The notes under the pieces are model-generated. The model did no database searches, had not been told where the DNA came from, and saw only the letters and a list, made by a program, of their open reading frames with translations. Below are positions 26,841-34,639 of a stretch of 64,000 nt of DNA, in pieces. This stretch comes from Neobacillus cucumis (GTDB lineage: Bacteria; Bacillota; Bacilli; Bacillales; Cytobacillaceae): the NCBI RefSeq assembly GCF_016908975.1, contig NZ_JAFBEX010000018.1, positions 52,257 to 116,256 of the forward strand. The letters are read 5' to 3'. The position numbers and the translations under genes are program-made. Numbering within the stretch: position 1 is the stretch's first letter; each line of letters starts with the position of its first letter.

Positions 26841-27021
26841 TTAGGACTTTATCATCCTTTTACGGACAAACTTCAATTCTTTCATCAATGCGGTCACTTA
26901 GAAGATAAATAGATGGCTATTTTTTATTAGTTTTATATAGCCTCGGAAAACCATGTTTTAATCTTATTAATAGTCATTAAAAACCAATTTCATTAAAATA
27001 GTTCAAGAAGTCTTGAATGTT

Positions 27022-28356
27022 TTAAAATGAACGGCCAATATGGTGTTGCTCTTTCGCAAGAGCATTTGCCAGTTGTTTTGTAAAAGCTTCAGGTGTGATT
27101 TGTTTTTCAAATAAAGCTGTCATGAGTTGATGGTATAAATCTGATACACCTGGACTTGCTTGGATATCGAAGTACGTCGTTACATTGGATGCAATTTTTA
27201 TATCATTCAAGACATCGACGTACATTGGAGAGAGCTCTACCTTGCTTGTGTCCACTTTTGTTGCCGGAATGATTCCAGCATTAGTAATTGATTTTTCTCC
27301 CCATTCTTTCACCAAAAAGGCCGCAAAATCCTTTGCTTGTTTCTTCACTCCGGAGTTTTGAGCTACAAATAAGCCAACTCCAGGCCCCCCAACATAACTA
27401 TTTACATTAGTCCCCTTTCCACCTTCATAAAGGGGAAATTTAAAGTAGCCGACTTTATCTTTAAATTCAGATGTAAAATAAGGGCTTGTTACATAGTTTG
27501 GCAATTCCCAGGTGGCTGTTAAAAACATCGCTGCTTTTTCATTCAAAAAATAATTCCTTGCTTCATCATTTGATAAAGCACTCTCGCCAGGCTCAAAAGT
27601 ACCCATATCCACAAGGTTTTGTGTTTCTTGTGCCGCCTTTACAATGGCTGGATCGGTCATTTTCACTTTCCCATGAATAACATCCGTTAAAATGTTAGGT
27701 CCTCCAATACGGTCTACCAGATACATGAACCAGAATGATGCTGGCCAGCCATCTTTCGCACCAACCGTAACAGGAATTATTCCATGACTTTTTAATACTC
27801 TAATAATATATTTTAAATCAGTAAATGTTTTTGGAACTTGAAGATTATATTTCTTAAAAATGTCCTCGTTGTAAAACACATATGATATATTAAATTCCAT
27901 TGGTAACCCGTAAGTTTTTCCGTGATAATCGTACGATTTTTTCACATTCGGGACAAAAACTTTGTTAAAATTTGCATTTATAACATGATCTAATGGTGTA
28001 AACAAGTTAGCTTGAGTGTAAGGCTTAAGAAAACCGTCCGACCAAGTCATTCCAACATCAGGTAATTCATTCGAAGCCGCTAAAACTTTAAGCTTGGCTC
28101 TATATTGATCAGTTTCTAAAATTTCCGTTTCAATTTTTACATTTGGATGTTGTTTTTCGTAATCACTGATGATGTTGTTTACAAGTATATGCTGAGAGCC
28201 ACTTGGCCAAATATACATAAATTTGATTACTGTCTTACGTCCGCTTATATCGTTTTCATTTTTAGATGAAGAACTGAAAGAAAGACACCCTGTAAGTAGC
28301 ACAGCTACGAGAAGAAACAATGCCATCGACATTAAAATTGTTTTCACTTTTAACAA
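27022..28356 (-). CDS. Family 1 sugar-binding lipoprotein without a permease, candidate sensory partner
   Basis: A 444-residue extracellular solute-binding protein of the maltose/oligosaccharide family, lipid-anchored at Cys24 (LLTGC). Typical stretches are FMYIWPSGSQHILVNNIISD, YGLPMEFNISYVFYNEDIFK and NEKAAMFLTATWELPNYV. The start appears to be TTG 28356, seven bases after AAGGGGGG; an ATG is not available. No permease or ATPase gene follows. Instead it sits 84 bases downstream of a YesM/YesN-type kinase and regulator pair in the same direction. It may deliver a sugar signal to the kinase, as binding proteins do in known three-component xylose sensors of Clostridium, or it may share a permease elsewhere. 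A relic paralogue lies at 61566-62170. Confidence 0.88.
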   Translation of the reverse strand: MLKVKTILMSMALFLLVAVLLTGCLSFSSSSKNENDISGRKTVIKFMYIWPSGSQHILVNNIISDYEKQHPNVKIETEILETDQYRAKLKVLAASNELPDVGMTWSDGFLKPYTQANLFTPLDHVINANFNKVFVPNVKKSYDYHGKTYGLPMEFNISYVFYNEDIFKKYNLQVPKTFTDLKYIIRVLKSHGIIPVTVGAKDGWPASFWFMYLVDRIGGPNILTDVIHGKVKMTDPAIVKAAQETQNLVDMGTFEPGESALSNDEARNYFLNEKAAMFLTATWELPNYVTSPYFTSEFKDKVGYFKFPLYEGGKGTNVNSYVGGPGVGLFVAQNSGVKKQAKDFAAFLVKEWGEKSITNAGIIPATKVDTSKVELSPMYVDVLNDIKIASNVTTYFDIQASPGVSDLYHQLMTALFEKQITPEAFTKQLANALAKEQHHIGRSF

Positions 28357-28440
28357 GGAATTCCCCCCTTAAACCTTTCAAGTAGATGTTTCTAGTGTTT
28401 TATTTACAGGTTCTAAGGCGTAAAGCTTAGGAAAAGTACT

Positions 28441-29238
28441 CTAATATTTAGCAAGATTCTTTTCAACATTGTTTTTTCGGAATGAACTTGGAGTTACTCC
28501 CCCCAATTCCTTAAAAATCTTGATGAAATATTTTGCCGTTTTATACCCCGCTTCTTCCGCAATTTCCGCAATTGGAAGGTTGGTAGCGATCAACAATTCT
28601 TTAGCTCGTTGGATTCTCCGTCTGGTAACATATTCACTAAACGTTACTTTGGCATGTTCCTTAAATAAGACACTAAAATAACTCGGATTTAAATGAACAT
28701 ATTCAGCCACTTCTTTCAGAGTCAGCTCATCCTGTAAATGATGATTAATAAAAGCCATCGCCTCACGAATTGTTTCATGGGCAGTGGAGCTTTGCTTATT
28801 TATATCGATGAGCTTATTATCCACAACCCTTTCAATAATTCCCATCCTTTCCTTCTTCGCCACAACTTGAACTGCCTCTTCCACGGCCTCGATTAAATTA
28901 TTTTTACCGATGGGTTTTAGTAAATAGTTAATAACTCCCAGTCGAAGAGCTTCTTGGGCATATTGAAACTCAGAATAAGCCGAAACCATAATGATTACAG
29001 GTGAAATCATATGTTCTTTGATTCTTTTCAATAATTGCAGCCCGGATATTTCTGGCATTTGGATATCACTAATAAGAATGTGAACTTTTTGATTATGCAT
29101 CAGTTCAATTGCTTCTTCCCCGCTAGAGGCGGTAAGAACATTAAATTCACCATTTGCCCATTTATCCAATGTCCTTTTAAGCCCTTGCAGAGTCCTTGGT
29201 TCATCATCAACGATTAAAATTGTTTTTTCGTTTAACAT
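28441..29238 (-). CDS. YesN-type response regulator with AraC-family DNA-binding domain
   Basis: A 265-residue regulator. The N-terminal receiver has the acidic pocket Asp11-Asp12, the phospho-acceptor Asp58 (LISDIQMPEISG) and the conserved Lys in LLKPIG near 108. A linker leads to a C-terminal pair of AraC-type helix-turn-helix motifs (about 160-260; LTLKEVAEYVHLNPSYFSVL and IAEIAEEAGYKTAKYFIKIF). It overlaps the kinase gene by seven bases. Such pairs usually control sugar-importer genes. Candidate targets here are the two copies of the 54-bp module at 26592 and 61391. Confidence 0.92.
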   Translation of the reverse strand: MLNEKTILIVDDEPRTLQGLKRTLDKWANGEFNVLTASSGEEAIELMHNQKVHILISDIQMPEISGLQLLKRIKEHMISPVIIMVSAYSEFQYAQEALRLGVINYLLKPIGKNNLIEAVEEAVQVVAKKERMGIIERVVDNKLIDINKQSSTAHETIREAMAFINHHLQDELTLKEVAEYVHLNPSYFSVLFKEHAKVTFSEYVTRRRIQRAKELLIATNLPIAEIAEEAGYKTAKYFIKIFKELGGVTPSSFRKNNVEKNLAKY

Positions 29239-30980
29239 GTTTCCCCTCCATTGACCGGTATGATAAATGATACAGTTGTACCGACATTAACCTCACTTGT
29301 AATTGTTAGTCCCTGTTTTAAACGATCTTGATAATACAATTGGAGCCTCTTGTAAACATTGGATAAAGCCATTCCACTTCCTTTTTCAGAAGTCCTCTCC
29401 CCAGTTTCTATTGATTTTTTAATAAAAACCAATTTTTCTTCATCTACCCCTGGACCATCATCTTGAACAAGAATCTGAAGGTAATCTTTATCGGCATCCT
29501 GATAAATGGAAATTGTAATCGTACAATTCTCCACAGTATTCCCGGCCCCATGAAGAACTGCATTCTCAACTAATGGCTGGATCAGCAATTTTGGTATCTT
29601 TACATGCTCCCACTCGGGAGATAAGTTCAAATTCCAATTTACATGCTCACCAAATCGCATTTTCATGATTTCAATATAGTCAACAATATGTTGAATCTCT
29701 TCTTTAATCGTCACCCAATCCCCATCCGTTTTTTTTGTAATCGTATAACGGAATAAGTTGGACATAGCAACTACAAGCTCTGACAGTTCCTCTTCATCTT
29801 TTTCCTCAAGTGACCAACGAAGAGCGTCCAGGGTGTTAAAAAGAAAATGAGGATTTATTTGTGCTTGAAGTGCTTTTAACTCACTTTGGCTGCGGATAAT
29901 TTCTTTTTGATAAACCATCTCAATCAAATGATTGATTTCTTTAACAAGATGGTTATAAGTGCTGTTTAGTTCAACGATTTCATTTGCTGAAAGTACTTTT
30001 GGTGCCATCGTTAACGTTCCATTACTGACCCGCTCCATCGTTTTCGTTAATTTTAAAATAGGCCTAGTAATGATATTTGATAAAAATAATGAACAAATGA
30101 AATAAATAAAATAACCAATAATTCCGGAAAATATAATCCCCATTCGCAATACATTAATTCCCTTAGTAAGATCGTTAACCGGGGTTAATATAATAATGGT
30201 CCACCCCGTTTCATTGGAAATTTGTTTCGTAACCATATACTCCTGTTTATCTAAGAAAATGGTCTGGATGTTGTTCTTTATAATTGGTTCAAGAGCCCCA
30301 TCATAGTTTGAAAGAATGGGTTTATAGTTTTTATCCAATAAAATGGAATACTGATCCAGGTTATTATCGGATTCTTGATTTGTAAATTGAAAATAGTTGC
30401 GGTATATCCTAATAAGGAGGTAACCGCCCTTATTAAATCCATGGTCCAATAAATTAACCCTTCTTAAAGCTAGTAGATTGTCTGGATTATCCGGATCCTT
30501 TCCTATCCAGACCAACCGGCCTTTTGCTGCATCCACTTGTTGAATCCATTTCTCACTAACTCGAGTAGTTAAATTCCTATCATCTAATGGTAATAGGTGT
30601 TTGCGGTTACTTGTATAAAGCTCAAAAGAAAAAATTCCTTCCGAGTTCGCTTGAATCATATTCACAATCCCCATTAATTGTTGACGTTGAGCAAATGAAG
30701 TTTGGATTCCTTCATATTCGTTTAATAAGGTTGTTTGTACATTATTATTCATCATAATAAGTTTTGAGGCAGTATCGATTTGTTCATATAGTGATCCAAG
30801 TCTGCCGTTTGCTTCAACTGCTGTCTGTTTGATTTGCTTATCTGCATTATTTTTGAGCATGGTAGATACTTGATTAAATGTTAAAGTACCCACTATTAAT
30901 AAAACAATGGCCATGACAAACAGGAATACCACCAGTATTTGGTTACGTAATGTGTTCCATTTTTTTAATCTTGAGAACAT
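29232..30980 (-). CDS. YesM-type sensor histidine kinase
   Basis: A membrane kinase of 582 residues. Membrane segment 1 spans about 15-33, then an extracytoplasmic sensor domain of about 240 residues, membrane segment 2 at about 280-300, a HAMP linker, and a His-kinase domain with the phospho-acceptor His378 in QINPHFLFNTLDALRW. The ATP-binding part shows the N-box VENAVLHGAG, DDGPGVDEEKL and GSGMALSNVYKRL. This is the LytS/YesM-like class that works with AraC-type regulators. The gene starts ahead of its regulator and the orphan binding protein and probably forms one operon with them. No XylR box was seen upstream. Confidence 0.92.
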   Translation of the reverse strand: MFSRLKKWNTLRNQILVVFLFVMAIVLLIVGTLTFNQVSTMLKNNADKQIKQTAVEANGRLGSLYEQIDTASKLIMMNNNVQTTLLNEYEGIQTSFAQRQQLMGIVNMIQANSEGIFSFELYTSNRKHLLPLDDRNLTTRVSEKWIQQVDAAKGRLVWIGKDPDNPDNLLALRRVNLLDHGFNKGGYLLIRIYRNYFQFTNQESDNNLDQYSILLDKNYKPILSNYDGALEPIIKNNIQTIFLDKQEYMVTKQISNETGWTIIILTPVNDLTKGINVLRMGIIFSGIIGYFIYFICSLFLSNIITRPILKLTKTMERVSNGTLTMAPKVLSANEIVELNSTYNHLVKEINHLIEMVYQKEIIRSQSELKALQAQINPHFLFNTLDALRWSLEEKDEEELSELVVAMSNLFRYTITKKTDGDWVTIKEEIQHIVDYIEIMKMRFGEHVNWNLNLSPEWEHVKIPKLLIQPLVENAVLHGAGNTVENCTITISIYQDADKDYLQILVQDDGPGVDEEKLVFIKKSIETGERTSEKGSGMALSNVYKRLQLYYQDRLKQGLTITSEVNVGTTVSFIIPVNGGETC

Positions 30981-31212
30981 TCATAATCGCCCTTTTATAA
31001 TAGAATAGTTTTTCCAAAATGAGCCGAATAATGGAGTAAACAGCTTTAAGTGAAAAGGGGTTTATTGCTTGAATAAATTTTCAATGAGTGGTGCTTACGC
31101 CCTTAATAGTGAATACAAGGCTTGCTCATGTGAACTTGCTTTGGATTGGCATTTCTATTTGGGGGGCTAGTAATCTTTGGTTTTTGCCCTTCAAACGAGA
31201 GCTTTTTTTATT

Positions 31213-31833
31213 CTAATTTTCCATTCTTAGCAGTTCACTTACAGTTACAAGTTGATAACCTTGAAATTTAAGTTCGGAAACAAGGATCCGAACAGCTTCT
31301 ATAGATTGTGAACGGTCGCCATATCCATCATGGAAAATTAATATACTTCCATTTTTTACACATTCTCTCGACTTGGATAGGATATGATTGACCCCTGGCA
31401 TCTCCCAGTCATGCGCTTCTAGATTAAGTGCTCCAATCATGGGGTATCCCTTTTGCTGCATGAATGAAACAGTTTCATGGTTATAATCAAGATATGGAGG
31501 TCGTAAGACAACCGGCTTTTGACCAGTCAGTTGATATATTAATTGCTCATTCCGTATAACTTCTTCTACGCATTCGGCTTCAGCTAACTCGGTCATTTTA
31601 GCATGTGAATATGTGTGATTTCCGATTTCGTGGCCTTGTTCATATACTTTCCTTACAATTTCTGGATGTCGATTCATTTGTTCGCCAATCATAAAAAAGG
31701 TCGCTTTACCTTGTACTTCAGAAAAAATATCCAACAGTTGCGTTGTATAAACGGGATTGGGACCATCATCAAATGTAACCGCAATCATTTTTTCAGAAGT
31801 ATTTACCTCATTAATCAAACTTTGTTTAGTCAA
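31213..31833 (-). CDS. Polysaccharide deacetylase-family (NodB-domain) protein lacking a signal peptide
   Basis: A compact NodB-fold carbohydrate esterase of 206 residues. Motif 1 is VTFDDGP with Asp22 and Asp23. Motif 2 is HEIGNHTYSH with metal ligands His73 and His77. Motif 3 is RPPY at 111-114, and a C-terminal LIFHDGY gives the catalytic His. It begins directly with the fold, with no signal peptide or membrane anchor, unlike the cell-wall deacetylases PdaA/PgdA. Because the neighbouring xylosidases are also cytosolic, it may remove acetyl groups from imported oligosaccharides. That is inference; a de-N-acetylase for another sugar is possible. A loose XylR-like box lies at 31911-31940. Confidence 0.82.
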   Translation of the reverse strand: MTKQSLINEVNTSEKMIAVTFDDGPNPVYTTQLLDIFSEVQGKATFFMIGEQMNRHPEIVRKVYEQGHEIGNHTYSHAKMTELAEAECVEEVIRNEQLIYQLTGQKPVVLRPPYLDYNHETVSFMQQKGYPMIGALNLEAHDWEMPGVNHILSKSRECVKNGSILIFHDGYGDRSQSIEAVRILVSELKFQGYQLVTVSELLRMEN

Positions 31834-31910
31834 TCGAAATTACTCCTTTATATATTCCTTTTGGTCTAATTGCTGAGTTTTAATAAACCACCATATGGTT
31901 AACTTTACCC

Positions 31911-31940
31911 CTTTGTTGGTTTATTTAACTAACTAACTTT
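31911..31940. promoter_or_regulatory. Weak XylR-like operator upstream of the deacetylase
   Basis: TTTGTTGGT, seven bases from GTTGGT to ACTAAC, then ACTAACTT. The spacing fits but the half-sites are degenerate. It lies about 80 bases upstream of the deacetylase start. Confidence 0.35.
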
Positions 31941-31969
31941 AGAATAAATTTAACATATCTTTTTTTGGG

Positions 31970-32128
31970 ATACGTATGAAGTTAAGACTACAAGCTCATT
32001 AATTTTTCGAAGCATATTATCCTTTGGTACAACAATATCGTTTAAAGCTATATATGGGCTAAAGTTGAGAGATTCTTGATTTGAAATCACTTGGATACCG
32101 CCTACATACATTTGATACCAATATTATA
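31970..32128 (-). mobile_element. N-terminal scrap of an IS1182-family transposase
   Basis: The minus strand reads GGIQVISNQESLNFSPYIAL, then NDIVVPKDNMLRKINELVVL before decaying. This is the N-terminal signature of IS1182-family transposases (Ser-Leu-x-Phe-Ser-Pro-Tyr...Val-Pro-x-Asp-Asn-x-Leu-Arg-Lys-Ile). The same segment begins the remnant at 44551-45003. Confidence 0.7.
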
Positions 32129-32134
32129 AAGTAA

Positions 32135-32175
32135 AAAGGCAGTTGAAAGTTCATTAGATTGAACTTTCAACTGTC
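32135..32175 (-). terminator. Terminator after the galM-AKR genes
   Basis: A 13-bp perfect stem (AGTTGAAAGTTCA / TGAACTTTCAACT) with a 6-base loop, followed on the minus strand by GCCTTTTTAC. The stem ends about 180 bases after the reductase stop. Confidence 0.7.
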
Positions 32176-32352
32176 TTTATTAAATATTGGACTTTTTCAG
32201 TGGCCTCCTTCAATACAGAGCTCATCTTCTTAAATCTGCCTAGGATTTTTTATAAATGTCCTTTACAACGGGGTACACATTATGAAAAGACAGATTTTTT
32301 ACTAAAACACTTTAGGTGGATACCTATGCCTGGCTACCCTTTATTTTCAAAA

Positions 32353-33336
32353 TCAATAAGGTCCTCTAATAGATTCCTTTACTTTTTCTTCATAAAAACT
32401 TTGGAGTTTTCGCATTTCTTCTTTAGAGAAACGTTTAGTATCCAATGCTGTAAGATTTTGCTCGACTTGCTTTATATTCTTAAAACCAGGAATGATACAA
32501 GTAATCTCTTTACAATCCAAAATCCAGCGAAGTGCCGCACTGGCCATAGACGGCCTGCCTTCTGCAATCCACCTTAACTGATCGGCTAATTCAACACCCT
32601 TTTGGAATCCAAGTCCGGCAAACGTTTCCCCTACATTAAATTCCTCTCCATTTTCGTTAAAGCGGCGATGGTCGTCCTCTTCAAAGACATGACCTTGCGT
32701 GAATTTCCCTGTTAGCAGTCCGCTGGCAAGCGGTAATCTAACAAGGAGGCCAACACCTTTTTTATTTGCCTCAGGTATTAATTCTTCTAATGGCTTCTGG
32801 CGAAAAATATTAAAAATAATTTGCAAACTTTTTACATTAGGGTTGTTTAAACAAATAAGACCTTCCTCCACTGTTTCCACACTTACCCCATAATGACGAA
32901 TTTTCCCTTCGCGCTGTAGCCGGTCAAGCACTTCAAATACTTTGCCATCTTTTAAAACCTCTGTAGCCGGGCAGTGGATCTGATATAAATCAATGGCTTC
33001 CCGTTTTAAACGGTGTAGGCTGTCTTCACAGTAGGAACTTACTTTTTCATAGCTGTAATTTACCGGGTCAAAAATGTCTCCCTGACGGCAAAACTTTGTT
33101 GCAATATAAATCTGATCTTCCTTACCCTTAGTTGCCTTCGCCAATAACTCTTCGCTATGGCCGTCGCCATATACATCGGCTGTATCAAAGAAGTTCACAC
33201 CCTGCTCCATTGCATACTCTAATGATTTCAATGCTTCTTCATCGCTGGTCTTACCCCATGCACCTCCAATCGCCCAAGTTCCAAAGCTGACTTCGCTAAT
33301 CTTTATCCCTGAATTCCCCAATTCACGATAATTCAT
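32353..33336 (-). CDS. Aldo/keto reductase (general-stress or sugar-type subfamily)
   Basis: A 327-residue aldo/keto reductase of the YhdN/IolS-like branch. Tetrad residues are Asp51 and Tyr56 (FFDTADVYGDG), Lys81 (ATKFCR) and His121 (LYQIHCP). The C-terminal cofactor segment reads ITCIIPGFKNIKQVEQNL. It follows the mutarotase by 17 bases and is very likely co-transcribed with it. Function in xylose breakdown is inferred from the neighbourhood. It is not a close paralogue of the reductase at 17755-18594. Confidence 0.87.
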   Translation of the reverse strand: MNYRELGNSGIKISEVSFGTWAIGGAWGKTSDEEALKSLEYAMEQGVNFFDTADVYGDGHSEELLAKATKGKEDQIYIATKFCRQGDIFDPVNYSYEKVSSYCEDSLHRLKREAIDLYQIHCPATEVLKDGKVFEVLDRLQREGKIRHYGVSVETVEEGLICLNNPNVKSLQIIFNIFRQKPLEELIPEANKKGVGLLVRLPLASGLLTGKFTQGHVFEEDDHRRFNENGEEFNVGETFAGLGFQKGVELADQLRWIAEGRPSMASAALRWILDCKEITCIIPGFKNIKQVEQNLTALDTKRFSKEEMRKLQSFYEEKVKESIRGPY

Positions 33337-33353
33337 GTCAACATCTCCTATTT

Positions 33354-34394
33354 TTAATTCTCTTCAATCCCAAATTGATATACTGTTTTAGAAGAATACT
33401 GTTCGCCCTTATCTAAAATCACTGTTGGAAAATGGGGATGATGTACAGCGTCAGGCAAACCTTGAGTCTCAAGGCAAATTCCAAGATATTTCCTAGACGT
33501 TATGCCACAAAATTCACCTTCAGATGGTAATGAGTTACCCGTATAAACAACCACCGCTGGCTCATCTGTTTCAATCGTTAGAGTACGCCCGCTTTCAGGA
33601 TCCTTCAAGTTAATTTCCTTATCCTTATTGGTTTTTAATAGGAATGGATGGTCATACCCTTCCCCAACCAACACATTTTGCGCATATGTGGATGTTACTC
33701 CAGTGTTTATTGCCCTCTCACTTGTAAAATCAAATGGAGTATCCTCTACTTGAATAGACTTGCCCGTTGGAATAAATTCAGAATCAAGCTCTAAAAATCG
33801 ATCACTCTGTATTTTTAAGGTGTGATTTAAAATATCCCTTTTTAAATTTCCACTTAAGTTAAAATAAGAATGATTGGTAACGGTCACTAACGTTTTTTTA
33901 TCTGTTTGGGCTGCATACTCAATGGTTAATTCGTTGTTGTTATTTAAAGTATAAGTAACTTGTACAATTAAATTTCCAGGGTATCCCTCCTCACCATCGG
34001 GACTTTTATACGAAAAACGGACTCCATCCTCAATGATTTCTGCATCCCAAAAGACCTTATTAAATCCTTTTATTCCCCCATGCAGATGGTTACCATGATC
34101 ATTTTTAGCAAGTAAATACTCAGTTCCATCAAGTTCGAATGAACCGTCTTTAATCCTTCCAGCCACACGGCCAGCAATGGCACCAAGGTAAGAAGAATCT
34201 TTTACATATTCGTTTAATGTATCATAGCCAAGGACAATATTTTCAAAATTTTTGTTTCTATCAGGAGCAACAATTTTAGTTATAATACATCCATAATTGA
34301 TTGCGGTTACTTCTAACCCATGATCGTTAACCAATGTATACGAAAAAACAGTTTGATTGTCAATTTGACCAAAGCTTTCTTGAATGATTTTCAT
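33354..34394 (-). CDS. galM: Aldose 1-epimerase (mutarotase)
   Basis: Interconverts the alpha and beta anomers of free sugars, here probably xylose released by the beta-xylosidases. With 346 residues it has the GalM fold. It has GRVAGRIKDGSFELDG near 75-90, NDHGNHLHGG with a catalytic His, TNHSYFNLSG with the second His, and GVCLETQG-like GICLETQGLPDAVHHP near the C-terminus with the catalytic Glu. The start is ATG 34394, preceded by AAAGGA; an in-frame TTG six codons earlier is less likely. It lies between the GH52 gene, whose terminator precedes it, and an aldo/keto reductase. Confidence 0.9.
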   Translation of the reverse strand: MKIIQESFGQIDNQTVFSYTLVNDHGLEVTAINYGCIITKIVAPDRNKNFENIVLGYDTLNEYVKDSSYLGAIAGRVAGRIKDGSFELDGTEYLLAKNDHGNHLHGGIKGFNKVFWDAEIIEDGVRFSYKSPDGEEGYPGNLIVQVTYTLNNNNELTIEYAAQTDKKTLVTVTNHSYFNLSGNLKRDILNHTLKIQSDRFLELDSEFIPTGKSIQVEDTPFDFTSERAINTGVTSTYAQNVLVGEGYDHPFLLKTNKDKEINLKDPESGRTLTIETDEPAVVVYTGNSLPSEGEFCGITSRKYLGICLETQGLPDAVHHPHFPTVILDKGEQYSSKTVYQFGIEEN

Positions 34395-34595
34395 GTTAAT
34401 TTTTCCTTTCAAATTTAGTTAGGCTCGGTTCTAATCGAAACCGATCTTTTCAATACTGCCCTCGCCAAAACCATATGTCCTGCAGCTGATCCAAGACTCA
34501 AATAATTGCGGATAGGACTAAATTTGTTAACCATATAGATTAGCCTATTCATCGTTCTCCAAAAGTACTAAAGAGCTCTATAACTAGTCGTACTT

Positions 34596-34628
34596 AAAAA
34601 TGTGCTGGAGTAACAATACTGCCAGCAC
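34596..34628 (-). terminator. Terminator after the GH52 gene
   Basis: GTGCTGG and its inverse CCAGCAC around a 12-base loop, followed on the minus strand by ATTTTTAAG. The stem sequence resembles the terminator after xylA (38857-38885). Confidence 0.75.
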
Positions 34629-34639
34629 ACTTTGACAAA

